DNA of 64,000 nucleotides from Gaetbulibacter sp. 4G1 (GCF_002741945.1 NZ_MDVN01000022.1:248001-312000), one strand, 5' to 3'; counted from the first letter of the stretch, positions 32,034 through 41,280 are shown. Numbers and translations: made by a program. Notes: generated by a model not told the origin, from the letters alone.

Positions 32034-33014
32034 ATGATAGACAGTAATACCATTTTTAATATTAATAATCAAACAGAGTTTGAAGATTTAGCAATACAAG
32101 TTTTCAATTATCAGTTTAAAAACAACCGTGTTTATCGATCATTTTGCGACTTACTTTATAAACATCCAAGCGATGTTAAAACCATAAAGGATATTCCTTT
32201 TTTACCTATTCAATTTTTTAAGTCACACGAGATATTAAGTTCTAAAAATAAAGCTGAAACCATTTTTACAAGTTCTGGCACTACAGGAAGCAAAACAAGT
32301 AAGCATTATGTAACAGATTTAAAAATTTATAAGCAAAGTTTTACTAAAGGCTTTTTACAGTTTTATGACAATATTGAAGACTATGTAGTTTTAGCTGTAT
32401 TGCCTTCGTATTTAGAACGCGAAGGTTCATCATTAGTCTATATGGTTAGTGAAATGATTTCACAGTCTAAACACCCTGAAAGTGGGTTTTATCTCAATAA
32501 TTTTTCTGAATTAAAAGACACTTTAATTTCTGTTGATTCACAAAATAGAAAAGTATTACTTATTGGGGTATCGTTTGCTCTATTAGACTTAGTTGAAACC
32601 TACCAATTCAACCTTAATAATACTATTATTATGGAAACAGGGGGTATGAAGGGTAGAAGAAAAGAATTAATTAGAGCCGATTTACACAAAAACTTAAAAG
32701 CTGGTTTTGGTGTTGAAAATATACATAGCGAATATGGTATGACAGAACTTTTGAGTCAAGCATACTCTAATGGAAATGGTATATTTAATTGTCCCAATTG
32801 GATGCGTATATTAACACGAGATACAGAAGATGCCTTAAGTATTCAACCATCAGGAAAAACAGGTGGAATAAATGTTATCGATTTGGCGAATATTAATTCC
32901 TGCTCATTTATAGCTACTCAAGACTTAGGAAGAACCTTCAAAAATGGTTCTTTTGAAGTTATTGGTCGTTTCGATAATTCTGATATTCGAGGTTGTAATT
33001 TAATGGTTTTATAG
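32034..33014 (+). CDS. LuxE/PaaK-family acyl-protein synthetase-like protein
   Basis: This 326-residue protein has the ANL-type adenylation signatures of the LuxE acyl-protein synthetase branch: ETIFTSSGTTGSKTSKHY (P-loop-like), then a HSEYGMTELLSQAY motif and a final TQDLGRTFKNGSFEVIGRFDNSDIRGC. In luminous bacteria LuxE activates fatty acids for reductase LuxC; no luxC, luxA or luxB is here. In Bacteroidota this stand-alone gene may activate a carboxylic acid for transfer in lipid or cell-wall metabolism. Function is otherwise unknown. It has a promoter directly after an upstream terminator. Confidence 0.8.
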   Translation: MIDSNTIFNINNQTEFEDLAIQVFNYQFKNNRVYRSFCDLLYKHPSDVKTIKDIPFLPIQFFKSHEILSSKNKAETIFTSSGTTGSKTSKHYVTDLKIYKQSFTKGFLQFYDNIEDYVVLAVLPSYLEREGSSLVYMVSEMISQSKHPESGFYLNNFSELKDTLISVDSQNRKVLLIGVSFALLDLVETYQFNLNNTIIMETGGMKGRRKELIRADLHKNLKAGFGVENIHSEYGMTELLSQAYSNGNGIFNCPNWMRILTRDTEDALSIQPSGKTGGINVIDLANINSCSFIATQDLGRTFKNGSFEVIGRFDNSDIRGCNLMVL

Positions 33015-33053
33015 CAAACTGTAAGATGTTTAATAGTTTTCGACTTACATTTT

Positions 33054-33500
33054 ATGAGAAACTTAATATTTATTTTTCTATTTACAGTAACGTCCTCTTT
33101 TTCTCAAACCAAAGATTATAATATTAAAAAGGGCTACGTAGCTAATGGTTATGATGTTGTTGCCTATTTTGAAAACAAGATTACTGAAGGAAACAAGGAA
33201 TTTATAGCAAAATTTGAAGGTGTTAAATACAAATTCTCTTCTCAAAAAAATCTAAACACTTTTAACGAAAATCCAAGCAAATATGCCCCTCAATATGGAG
33301 GTTACTGTGCTTATGCCATTGCCATTAAATCCGATAAAGTTTCTATCAATCCGAAAGCTTTTGAAATTAGAGACGGTAAACTTTATCTGTTTTATAATGC
33401 TTGGGGAACAAATACTTTAAAATTATGGCAAAAAGAAAAACCTGAAGCCCTAATTAAGAAAGCAGATAAAAACTGGGAAATAATAAAATTTTTAAAATAA
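33054..33500 (+). CDS. Secreted YHS domain protein
   Basis: A 148-residue protein with a Sec signal peptide (MRNLIFIFLFTVTSSFSQ) and one YHS domain: GYDVVAYFENKITEGNKEF, YKFSSQKNLNTFNENPSKYAPQYGGYCAYA and an NPKAFEIRDGKLYLFYN end. YHS domains often occur in metal-handling proteins (for example at the end of heavy metal ATPases). It lies 39 bp after the LuxE-like gene and shares a terminator with the convergent tyrS. Specific function unknown. Confidence 0.82.
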   Translation: MRNLIFIFLFTVTSSFSQTKDYNIKKGYVANGYDVVAYFENKITEGNKEFIAKFEGVKYKFSSQKNLNTFNENPSKYAPQYGGYCAYAIAIKSDKVSINPKAFEIRDGKLYLFYNAWGTNTLKLWQKEKPEALIKKADKNWEIIKFLK

Positions 33501-33590
33501 AATTCTATATCTGTAAGATTAGAAAAACCATTTCGACAAAACACTCAGCTAAGAAAAAGAAAAATTAGTTTTTTAGTTGGTTGGTTAAAA

Positions 33591-33618
33591 AAAAGCCTGA
33601 GTTAAAACTCAGGCTTTT
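33591..33618. terminator. Bidirectional terminator between the YHS gene and tyrS
   Basis: AAAAGCCTGAGTT, loop AA and AACTCAGGCTTTT form a perfect 13-bp stem with A tract on one side and T tract on the other, so it can end transcription from both convergent genes. Confidence 0.88.
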
Positions 33619-33619
33619 A

Positions 33620-34915
33620 CTATTTTATTGATAAAACAAAGTAATTCTTTTTACCTCGTTGTAGTAAAACAAACTTATTATTAATTAAATCTTTAGATGT
33701 AATTTTATAATCTTCTTTAACCTTTTCTTTATTCACAGATATAGAGTTTTCTTTTAAAGCACGACGCGCTTCTCCATTCGATTTTAAGAAACCTCCCTTT
33801 TCTGCTAATGCAGCAATAATATCTAATCCGTTTTCAATATCAGATTTTAGCACTTCGGTTTGTGGTACGCCATCAAAAACATCTAAAAATGTTTGTTCAT
33901 TTAATTGCTTTAAGTCGTCACTTGTTGATTTTCCAAATAAAATAGCGCTCGCTTTTACAGCATTATCTAGATCTTCTTTAGAATGAACCATCGTTGTTAT
34001 TTCTTCAGCTAAACGCTTTTGCAAAACACGTAAATGCGGCGCTTCATTATGTTCTTTTACTAAGCTTTTTATATCTTCTTCATTTAAAAAAGTAAATATT
34101 TTAATATACTTTTCTGCATCCTCATCACTTGAATTTAGCCAGTATTGATAAAATTTATATGGTGATGTTCTATTAGCATCTAACCAAACATTTCCCCCTT
34201 CAGATTTACCAAATTTAGATCCATCAGATTTTGTTATTAATGGGCATGTAATTGCAAAACCTTTTCCGCCGCCAACTCTTCTTATTAATTCTGTACCTGT
34301 TGTAATATTACCCCATTGGTCGCTTCCACCCATTTGAATTGAACAATTGTTTTCTTTATATAAATGAAGAAAATCGTAACCTTGTACTAATTGATAAGTA
34401 AACTCGGTAAAACTCATACCTTCTGATGATTCAGATGAAATTCTGTTTTTTACAGAGTCTTTAGCCATCATATAATTAACGGTAATATGCTTACCAACAT
34501 CGCGAATAAATTCTAGAAAAGAAAAGTCTTTCATCCAATCGTAGTTATTCACCAAAATAGCTGCATTCTCAGCATCGCTTTCAAAATCTAAAAAATGAGC
34601 AAGCTGATTTTTTATAGATTCTTGATTATGCCTTAATGTTTTTTCATCTAATAAATTACGTTCATTTGATTTTCCTGACGGATCACCAATCATTCCAGTT
34701 GCGCCTCCAACCAAAGCAACAGGTCTGTGCCCGCAACGTTGGTAATGAGCCAGCAACATAATAGGTACCAAATTTCCAATGTGTAAAGAATCTGCAGTAG
34801 GATCGAAGCCGACATAAGCACTACGCATGCTCTCCATTAAATGTTCATCTGCTCCAGGCATAACGGTATGTATCATACCTCTCCAAGTTAATTCTTCAAC
34901 AAAATTCTTTATCAT
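33620..34915 (-). CDS. tyrS: Tyrosyl-tRNA synthetase
   Basis: The 431-residue class I synthetase has the HIGH-type motif HIGN at 45-48, the KMSKS-type motif KFGKS at 234-238, the tyrosine pocket residues in [13 protein letters not shown] and [11 protein letters not shown], and a C-terminal S4-like RNA-binding domain ([19 protein letters not shown]). It charges tRNA-Tyr. Full-length and standard; it is monocistronic with its own -7 box and the bidirectional terminator. Confidence 0.97.
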   Translation of the reverse strand: MIKNFVEELTWRGMIHTVMPGADEHLMESMRSAYVGFDPTADSLHIGNLVPIMLLAHYQRCGHRPVALVGGATGMIGDPSGKSNERNLLDEKTLRHNQESIKNQLAHFLDFESDAENAAILVNNYDWMKDFSFLEFIRDVGKHITVNYMMAKDSVKNRISSESSEGMSFTEFTYQLVQGYDFLHLYKENNCSIQMGGSDQWGNITTGTELIRRVGGGKGFAITCPLITKSDGSKFGKSEGGNVWLDANRTSPYKFYQYWLNSSDEDAEKYIKIFTFLNEEDIKSLVKEHNEAPHLRVLQKRLAEEITTMVHSKEDLDNAVKASAILFGKSTSDDLKQLNEQTFLDVFDGVPQTEVLKSDIENGLDIIAALAEKGGFLKSNGEARRALKENSISVNKEKVKEDYKITSKDLINNKFVLLQRGKKNYFVLSIK

Positions 34916-34941
34916 TATTTAATATTTTTAATAAACTGTAG

Positions 34942-34949
34942 CAAATATA
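34942..34949 (-). promoter_or_regulatory. -7 promoter box of tyrS
   Basis: CAAATATA on the plus strand reads TATATTTG on the minus strand, an exact match to TAnnTTTG 27 bp before the tyrS start. Confidence 0.5.
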
Positions 34950-35021
34950 AAAATACGTGAAGAATTACTAAGCTATTCATGATGATTCTTTAAATATTCT
35001 GAAAAAAACTAACGCAAATAC

Positions 35022-35927
35022 TTACATCCCTATCAATTCTATGCCCACAGGGTAATGATCAGACAAGTACCAGTTTGGTTGTTTATTGTATACTTGAGCG
35101 CTTACAAGTTTTTTACTCAATTGGGGTGAAACAAAAATATAGTCTATCCGCTCTAAGCGATTTATTAATTCTTCAACTGACTCAGAATTTATTTTCCCTA
35201 AAGGTCTTCCTGGAAAACTTCCACGCTCAGCCATACTATTTGAAAACTTTTGACAGGCATCAACAAGTGGAAAAGCCATAAAATTTGAAATTACTGAATA
35301 ATCCATTTCATTATTTGTTAGGTTCCCTTCTTCTCCTTTATTCTTGTTTGAAAGCCTTAGTCTATCTAATAAAATGTTATTCTTATATAAATCTGCATCC
35401 ATTGGCGAATGTGCATTAAAGTCGCCCATCACTAAATAATTTCGGTTACTTTTTGCCGCTATTCTCATTTTTTTTAGAATGATTTTGGCTTCTTTTTGCC
35501 TTTTTTTATAGCTAGATGGTGAAAAATGAACCACAAATACATCAAAACCTCCTGTTTTACAATGTAAAGCACCGTGGTGCATGCCTTCAAAAATGGTTTC
35601 CTTTACTTCTATCGGGAATTTAGAGGTTAAACCAACTGAATATCCATTTTCTTTTAGTAAAACAGAATACGAGTGCCCCCAATTTTTAGCATCTTCTTCT
35701 AATTTTTTTGGAGTATAATTGACTAGCTCTTGCAATCCAACAATGGTTGGTTCCTCAGAATCAACCCAATTAACTAAATCTCCTCTTCTTTTTTCATCTT
35801 TACCAAAATCATATCCATTCCAAATATTATAAGATATAATTTTAACTGTTTTATTTTTCTGTTGAGAGAAACTAAAAACTCCAATTAACAATGTTAGAGT
35901 AATACTGAAATAATACTTTCTTACCAT
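35022..35927 (-). CDS. Exported endonuclease/exonuclease/phosphatase family protein
   Basis: A 301-residue protein with a Sec signal peptide ending around FSFSQQ and the EEP fold: VKIISYNIWNGYDFGK, GLQELVNYTP (catalytic Glu), YLVMGDFNAHSP (Asp/Asn) and a final WYLSDHYPVGIELIGM with the general-base His. EEP members act on DNA, RNA or phospholipids/inositides; the secreted location favours an extracellular nuclease or phosphodiesterase. It is monocistronic and divergent from the epimerase gene. Confidence 0.85.
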   Translation of the reverse strand: MVRKYYFSITLTLLIGVFSFSQQKNKTVKIISYNIWNGYDFGKDEKRRGDLVNWVDSEEPTIVGLQELVNYTPKKLEEDAKNWGHSYSVLLKENGYSVGLTSKFPIEVKETIFEGMHHGALHCKTGGFDVFVVHFSPSSYKKRQKEAKIILKKMRIAAKSNRNYLVMGDFNAHSPMDADLYKNNILLDRLRLSNKNKGEEGNLTNNEMDYSVISNFMAFPLVDACQKFSNSMAERGSFPGRPLGKINSESVEELINRLERIDYIFVSPQLSKKLVSAQVYNKQPNWYLSDHYPVGIELIGM

Positions 35928-36017
35928 TTATGTTATTTCTTTAAATAGTAAAAATAGCAATTATATTCATGACGCAATATAAATGAAAGTAGTACAAATA
36001 TTTACTATTTTAGTCGC

Positions 36018-37025
36018 ATGATTTTAGTTACTGGTGGCACAGGTTTAGTTGGTGCGCATTTACTTTATAAACTTGTTAAAAACAACGAAACAGTTCGAGC
36101 TATTTATAGAACTGAGCGCAAACTTAACAATGTGAAAAATGTTTTTTCTTGTTATACTGATAACTATGAGTCGCTTTTTAAATCTATCCAATGGATACAA
36201 GCAGATTTATTAGACATTCCATTACTATCTGAAGCTTTTAAAGGTGTTACATATGTTTATCATTGTGCAGCTTTTGTTTCTTTTGAGCCTAATAAATATC
36301 ATCTTTTACGAAGAACCAATATTGAAGGTACTGCCAATATTGTTAATCTTTGCATTTCAAATGATATAGAAAAATTATGTTATGTAAGCTCAATTGCAAC
36401 TACAGGTAATTCTATAAATAACGAACCTATTACAGAGGACACTGAGTGGAATCCTGAAGGTGACAATAGTGTCTATGCTATTACAAAGTATGGTGCCGAA
36501 ATGGAAGTTTGGCGTGCTACACAAGAAGGCTTGGATGTAGTTATTATAAACCCTGGTGTTATTTTAGGCGCTGGTATTTGGCGCTACGGAACTGGTAATT
36601 TATTTAAAAAAGCGAATAAAGGTATTAAATATTACACAGCTGGTTCTATTGGATTGATTGATGTTAAAGATGTTGTTTCAATTATGGTAACTCTTTTGAA
36701 AAGTGACATTAAAAATGAACGCTTTATTTTAGTAGCAGAAAATTGGACTTACAAACAGTTTTTACAGGAAATAACTAAAGCTGTACATGCAAAATCACCT
36801 AAAAAAGAAGCAAAAGTATGGCAATTACAATTAGCTTGGAAATTAGATTGGTTAGCACATAAATTAACTGGAAAAAGAAGGCAATTAACAAGACAATTAG
36901 CCACATCTTTAAACTCAAAAACCAACTACAGTAGTACTAAAATTAAAAAAGCTATTGATTTTGAATTTACACCAATAGATGAAAGTATAACTACTGTTGG
37001 AAATCTATATCTGAAACAGGCGTAA
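36018..37025 (+). CDS. NAD-dependent epimerase/dehydratase (extended SDR)
   Basis: The 335-residue protein has the extended short-chain dehydrogenase pattern: nucleotide-binding VTGGTGLVGAHLL (GxxGxxG at 6-12), NIEGTANIVNLC, the catalytic Tyr153-x3-Lys157 (NSVYAITKYGAE) and NPGVILGAG. It is closest to the dihydroflavonol reductase/3-beta-hydroxysteroid dehydrogenase-like group, whose substrates vary. The start codon follows a TTTTAGTCGC sequence with a very short leader. The 3' end overlaps the convergent DUF4296 gene by 35 bp. Confidence 0.82.
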   Translation: MILVTGGTGLVGAHLLYKLVKNNETVRAIYRTERKLNNVKNVFSCYTDNYESLFKSIQWIQADLLDIPLLSEAFKGVTYVYHCAAFVSFEPNKYHLLRRTNIEGTANIVNLCISNDIEKLCYVSSIATTGNSINNEPITEDTEWNPEGDNSVYAITKYGAEMEVWRATQEGLDVVIINPGVILGAGIWRYGTGNLFKKANKGIKYYTAGSIGLIDVKDVVSIMVTLLKSDIKNERFILVAENWTYKQFLQEITKAVHAKSPKKEAKVWQLQLAWKLDWLAHKLTGKRRQLTRQLATSLNSKTNYSSTKIKKAIDFEFTPIDESITTVGNLYLKQA

Positions 37026-37611
37026 TTAATTCTTCTGTTTGTGCTCTTAACTTGAATTTGGTTACAGAGTCTTTTTTTATCAACATATTTAAAGAGTCCT
37101 TCATTTTTATTAACCGTATTGAATCTTTTTTAATTAATGATTTTACAGAGTCCTTTTTAACCAGTATATCAATATGGTCTTTTAGTTTTGAGATGCTCAT
37201 AGAATCTTTTTTTATAATACTTTGAATAGAATCTTTAAACTTTTTTTCCTTTTCTTCTTTAAATTGCAAGTCAGCGTACTTATTTTTTAAAGCCTCAAGA
37301 CTGTCTCTAACTTTTTGATAAATAGCTTCATAATCATCAACATAATAAGCATAATAATTATTGCTTAAAGCAAACTGCAAACTGTCAATATTATATTTTT
37401 TATAAATATAGGCTTCGGCTTGTAAATTATTTTTATCTAAAGTGGTTTTATTTTGTCCATTTGCAGAAGATAGTAATCTTACATCCATTATTATATCAAT
37501 CATTTTATCCTTTGGGATTAAATTCTCTGGCTTTTTAGGCTTGTCATATTTATAACAAGCGGTAGCCATTAATACAATAACAAAATATGCTAATAATCGT
37601 TTTAACATCAT
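36991..37611 (-). CDS. DUF4296 lipoprotein with Lys-Asp-Ser repeats
   Basis: The 206-residue protein has a lipoprotein signal (MATAC, Cys19) and the DUF4296 domain (IPKDKMIDIIMDVRLLSSANGQ to LQFALSNNYYAYYVDDYEAIYQKVRDSL). The remainder is a coiled-coil-like region with repeated KKDSM, KKDSV, KKDSI and MKDSL units at about 6-18 residue intervals. It overlaps the pyrC stop by 4 bp, so it is coupled to pyrC. Function unknown; DUF4296 is Bacteroidota-specific. The last 35 bp overlap the convergent epimerase gene. Confidence 0.83.
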   Translation of the reverse strand: MMLKRLLAYFVIVLMATACYKYDKPKKPENLIPKDKMIDIIMDVRLLSSANGQNKTTLDKNNLQAEAYIYKKYNIDSLQFALSNNYYAYYVDDYEAIYQKVRDSLEALKNKYADLQFKEEKEKKFKDSIQSIIKKDSMSISKLKDHIDILVKKDSVKSLIKKDSIRLIKMKDSLNMLIKKDSVTKFKLRAQTEELITPVSDIDFQQ

Positions 37612-38954
37612 CTATTAAAAGTTAATCGTTTTGCAGCATTGACGCTATAAAACTTAAAGTTTTTATATGATAAGCTTCCATTTACAAAGGTATGTGTAAT
37701 TCTCGATTTAAAAGTTGTTCCTTCAAAAGGAGACCAACCACATTTGTATAGAATATTATCTTTTTTTACCGTCCACGGATTATTTAAATCAACCAAAACC
37801 AAATCGGCAAAATAACCTTCTTTTATAAACCCTCTTTTTTCAACTTGAAATAATATAGCAGGATTATGGCACATTTTTTCTACTATTTTTTCCAATGAAA
37901 TTTTATTATTATGAAACATTTCTAACATAGCTGGCAAAGCATGTTGCACTAATGGCCCGCCAGAAGGTGCTTTTGTATAAACGTTTTCTTTTTCTTCAAT
38001 AGTATGTGGTGCATGATCGGTAGCTATAACGTCAATTCTATCATCAAGTAAAGCTTCCCATAATTGAGCCTTATCTGTTTTTGTTTTTACAGCAGGATTC
38101 CATTTAATAAATGTTCCTTTTTCATCGTAATCTTTATCTGTAAACCATAAATGATGAATACAAACTTCAGCAGTAATTTTTTTATCTTTTAAAGGAATAC
38201 TATTATCGAATAAGTTTGTTTCTTTTCCTGTTGATAAATGGAACACATGCAATCGTGCTCCAGTTTTTTTAGCTAATTCAATAGCTTTTGAAGACGACAG
38301 ATAGCAAGCTTCTTCGCTTCGTATTTCTGGATGATATTTAATAGGAATATCATCACCATACTTCTCTAAATAGGTTTCAAAATTGGCTTTAATAGTACCT
38401 TCGTCTTCACAGTGTACTGCTATTAACAAATTGGTTTTTGAGAAAATATTTTCTAAAACTTCAGGGTTATCAACTAGCATATTCCCTGTTGAAGAGCCTA
38501 AAAACAATTTTAGTGCTGCTACATTTTTAGCATCAACTTTTAAAATTTCATCTAAATTATCATTAGTTCCACCAAACATAAACGAATAATTAGCCGATGA
38601 TGTTTTTGAAGCAATATCAAACTTCTCTTCTAGCTTTTCTATAGTAGTGGTTTGCGGATTTGTATTTGGCATTTCTATAAACGAAGTAATTCCGCCAGCA
38701 ATAGCTGCTTTAGACTCAGTTTCTATATTTGCTTTGTGCGTTAGTCCTGGTTCTCTAAAATGCACTTGGTCGTCAATAACACCAGGTAATAGATACTTCC
38801 CTTCGGCATCAAATACATGCACATCAGCAGATTTGGCACTAATAGATTTGCTTATCTGTTTTATATATTCTCCTTCAATTAATATATCTCCATTAAAAAT
38901 CTCACCTTCATTTACAATGTTAGCGTTTTTAATAAGTGTTGTCTTTAATGTCAT
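37608..38954 (-). CDS. pyrC: Dihydroorotase
   Basis: A 448-residue amidohydrolase of the Bacteroidota dihydroorotase type, catalysing ring closure of carbamoyl-aspartate in pyrimidine synthesis. Metal/active-site landmarks: GVIDDQVHFREPGLTHKANI, ALKLFLGSSTGNML (candidate carboxylated Lys), IAVHCED, ARLHVFHLST and ATDHAPH. The first motif has Gln-Val-His where most type I enzymes have His-x-His; I recall the same Gln in other Bacteroidota enzymes, so it is probably lineage-specific. The gene is the second of an operon: GT2, pyrC, DUF4296, with gaps of 9 and -4 bp. Confidence 0.92.
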   Translation of the reverse strand: MTLKTTLIKNANIVNEGEIFNGDILIEGEYIKQISKSISAKSADVHVFDAEGKYLLPGVIDDQVHFREPGLTHKANIETESKAAIAGGITSFIEMPNTNPQTTTIEKLEEKFDIASKTSSANYSFMFGGTNDNLDEILKVDAKNVAALKLFLGSSTGNMLVDNPEVLENIFSKTNLLIAVHCEDEGTIKANFETYLEKYGDDIPIKYHPEIRSEEACYLSSSKAIELAKKTGARLHVFHLSTGKETNLFDNSIPLKDKKITAEVCIHHLWFTDKDYDEKGTFIKWNPAVKTKTDKAQLWEALLDDRIDVIATDHAPHTIEEKENVYTKAPSGGPLVQHALPAMLEMFHNNKISLEKIVEKMCHNPAILFQVEKRGFIKEGYFADLVLVDLNNPWTVKKDNILYKCGWSPFEGTTFKSRITHTFVNGSLSYKNFKFYSVNAAKRLTFNR

Positions 38955-38963
38955 TTTTTACTT

Positions 38964-39686
38964 TTATTTTTTAAATAAACTTTTCAGCTTCATTGTAATT
39001 ACTCCAAAAACAGCTTCAGAAATAATTCCTGAACTTAGCTTTGATTCGCCCTGTGTTCTATCCGTAAATATTACTGGAACCTCAATTATTTTGAATTTTT
39101 TTAAATAGGCTTTAAATTTCATTTCTATTTGAAATGCATATCCTATAAATTTAATTTTACTCAAATCTATAGTTTCTAGTACTTGCCTTTTATAACAAAC
39201 AAAACCTGCAGTAGTATCATGAATGCGCATTCCTGTAATTACACGAACATATTTTGATGCTAAATAAGACATAAGCACACGTGCCATTGGCCAATTTACA
39301 ACATTAACTCCTGTTACATAACGCGAACCTATAGCTAGATCTGCACCATCATCTTTACATGCTTGATAAAGTTTAACTAAATCTTTTGGGTTATGTGAAA
39401 AATCGGCATCCATTTCAAAAATAAATTGGTACGATTTATTTAGGCTCCAATTAAATCCATGTATATACGCAGTACCTAATCCTGCCTTTTCTTTACGTAT
39501 TTCTAAAAATAGTCTATTAGAAAACTCTTCATGAAGTTCTTTTACTTTTAAAGCTGTCAAATCTGGCGAGTTATCATCTACTATAAGGATGTGAATGTTA
39601 TCCGATTGAGAAAAAACAGCTCTTATAATAGCTTCTATATTCTCTATTTCATTGTAAGTTGGAATTATAACAACCGTATCTTGCAT
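38964..39686 (-). CDS. Polyprenol monophosphomannose synthase-like GT2 glycosyltransferase
   Basis: A 240-residue GT2 enzyme resembling dolichol/polyprenol phosphate mannosyltransferase: VVIIPTYNEIENIEAIIRAVF, HILIVDDNSPDLTALKV, the metal-binding EMDADFSHNPKDLVKLY, IGSRYVTGVNVVNWP and QIEMKFKA. There are no C-terminal membrane helices, as in bacterial DPM1-type proteins. It likely makes a lipid-linked mannose (or glucose) donor on the inner side of the cytoplasmic membrane. It is the first gene of the pyrC operon and has its own -7 box. Confidence 0.88.
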   Translation of the reverse strand: MQDTVVIIPTYNEIENIEAIIRAVFSQSDNIHILIVDDNSPDLTALKVKELHEEFSNRLFLEIRKEKAGLGTAYIHGFNWSLNKSYQFIFEMDADFSHNPKDLVKLYQACKDDGADLAIGSRYVTGVNVVNWPMARVLMSYLASKYVRVITGMRIHDTTAGFVCYKRQVLETIDLSKIKFIGYAFQIEMKFKAYLKKFKIIEVPVIFTDRTQGESKLSSGIISEAVFGVITMKLKSLFKK

Positions 39687-39718
39687 TTGCTAATATATTG
39701 TAATCGTCATATTTTTAG

Positions 39719-39726
39719 CAAATGTA
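39719..39726 (-). promoter_or_regulatory. -7 promoter box of the GT2-pyrC-DUF4296 operon
   Basis: CAAATGTA on the plus strand reads TACATTTG on the minus strand, matching TAnnTTTG, 33 bp before the GT2 start. Confidence 0.5.
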
Positions 39727-39806
39727 CATCATTTAAAAGTTTATTTTTTTTAAATATTCCTTAATAATTTTAACCAAAGTGTGAATATTTATAATAATTT
39801 TAAGGC

Positions 39807-40451
39807 ATGTATCGTAACATCATCTCAAACGAATTATTTACAGTATTAATTATTGCTAGTCTTATCATTATTGCAGCAGCAAAATTGGTAGCACCAAAAC
39901 GTTTTGGAGATTTTATTTATGTTTTAGGAAACTCTAAATATCTTAAAATATATGCTAGAGATCAGAAATTCTTAGACAAGTTTGACGCTTTGTTATTTTC
40001 AAACTTAGTTATTTCAGTATCCATTTTTAGCTATCTAGTTTACCAATACGTAACGGACACTAAGATTATTTCGGTAAATATTCTTTTTAAATTAGGTTTT
40101 GGTATTGGTACTTTTATTTTGATAAAAGTACTTATTGAACGCCTATTGGCTAGTCTTTTTGATATTGACAAATTAATAGACAAATACCTATTTCAAAAAA
40201 TAAGTTATAAAAATTATTTAGGTTTATTATTACTTCCAATAAATGCTATATTAATTTTTACAATTAAGCCTACGTTACCTATTATTTATGCTGTAGTTAT
40301 TTTATTATTAATTATTAATATAATGGGCGTAATTACTTCATTTAAAACACATCAAAACACAATAAAAAACAACTTGTTTTATTTTATTTTGTATCTTTGC
40401 GCTCTCGAAATCGCACCTTACATCATTTTATATAAGGTGTTTATTTCTTAA
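39807..40451 (+). CDS. DUF4271 membrane protein
   Basis: The 214-residue protein is hydrophobic with about five to six membrane helices (for example VLIIASLIIIAAAKLVA, LVISVSIFSYLVYQYV, LLLLPINAILIFTIK and LLIINIMGVITSF) and short charged loops. It fits DUF4271, a Bacteroidota family that is typically found just before hemD, as here. Function is not established; the linkage suggests a link to haem synthesis or the envelope. An internal promoter near its 3' end drives hemD. Confidence 0.8.
   Translation: MYRNIISNELFTVLIIASLIIIAAAKLVAPKRFGDFIYVLGNSKYLKIYARDQKFLDKFDALLFSNLVISVSIFSYLVYQYVTDTKIISVNILFKLGFGIGTFILIKVLIERLLASLFDIDKLIDKYLFQKISYKNYLGLLLLPINAILIFTIKPTLPIIYAVVILLLIINIMGVITSFKTHQNTIKNNLFYFILYLCALEIAPYIILYKVFIS
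40392..40399 (+). promoter_or_regulatory. Promoter of hemD inside the DUF4271 gene
   Basis: TATCTTTG matches TAnnTTTG, has GCGCTC after it like the rpsP promoter, and a TTG at 40374-40376. It lies inside the coding sequence of the upstream gene, 79 bp before the hemD ATG. Confidence 0.6.
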
Positions 40452-40477
40452 AGTAAGAAAACAAACTACTTGTGTAT

Positions 40478-41227
40478 ATGAAAGTGAAAACAATTTTAGT
40501 ATCTCAGCCAGAACCTAAAATAGAGAATTCTCCTTATTTTGATTTACAAGAAAAGCAAAAGGTAAAAATAGATTTTAGACCTTTTATTCATGTTGAAGGC
40601 GTTTCAGCAAAAGATATTAGACAACAAAAAGTAGACTTAAACAATTATACTGCTATTATTTTAACAAGTAGAAATGCAGTAGATCATTTTTTTAGAGTTG
40701 CTGAAGAAATGCGTTTTAAAGTTCCAGATGCGATGAAATATTTTTGTCAATCTGAAGCTGTTGCATACTACCTTCAAAAATATGTAGTTTACAGAAAACG
40801 TAAAATTTATGTTGGGAAACGTACATTTGCTGAACTTTCACCTTTAATTAAAAAATACAAAGACGAAAAATTCTTGTTACCAAATACTGACAAAGTAAAA
40901 CCTGCAGTACCAGAAACTTTGGATGCTTTAGGTGTAAACTGGAAACAAGCTACATTTTACAAAACAGTTGTTAGCGATCTTTCAGATTTAGAAAATGTAA
41001 CTTATGATGTACTTGTATTTTTTAGCCCGTCTGGAATAGAGTCATTATTTAAAAACTTTCCTGATTTTAAGCAAAATGAAACACGCATTGCCGTATTTGG
41101 AAATACAACTATTAAAGCTGTTGAAGAAAAAGGATTACGTGTAGATATTGCTGCACCAACCCCAGAAACACCTTCAATGACTATGGCATTACAAAAGTAT
41201 ATTGATAAAGCTAACAAGGGTAAGTAA
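40478..41227 (+). CDS. hemD: Uroporphyrinogen-III synthase
   Basis: A 249-residue HemD-family protein with two Rossmann-like lobes: KTILVSQPEPKIENSPYF at the start, IILTSRNAVDHFF, FCQSEAVAYYLQKY, YDVLVFFSPSGIESLF, IAVFGNTTIKAVEEKGLRVDIAAPTPETPSMTMAL. It cyclises hydroxymethylbilane to uroporphyrinogen III. I take the ATG at 40478; a GTG two codons upstream is possible. HemD is poorly conserved, but the FSPSG and APTPETPSM signatures are clear. It is followed by a strong bidirectional terminator. Confidence 0.88.
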   Translation: MKVKTILVSQPEPKIENSPYFDLQEKQKVKIDFRPFIHVEGVSAKDIRQQKVDLNNYTAIILTSRNAVDHFFRVAEEMRFKVPDAMKYFCQSEAVAYYLQKYVVYRKRKIYVGKRTFAELSPLIKKYKDEKFLLPNTDKVKPAVPETLDALGVNWKQATFYKTVVSDLSDLENVTYDVLVFFSPSGIESLFKNFPDFKQNETRIAVFGNTTIKAVEEKGLRVDIAAPTPETPSMTMALQKYIDKANKGK

Positions 41228-41250
41228 AAACTACTATATATAATAAACAA

Positions 41251-41280
41251 AAAGGGCCATTTTATAAAAATGGCCCTTTT
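41251..41280. terminator. Bidirectional terminator between hemD and pckA
   Basis: AAAGGGCCATTTT (41251-41263), loop ATA and AAAATGGCCCTTT (41267-41279) form a perfect 13-bp stem flanked by A and T tracts, positioned between the two convergent genes. Confidence 0.88.
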
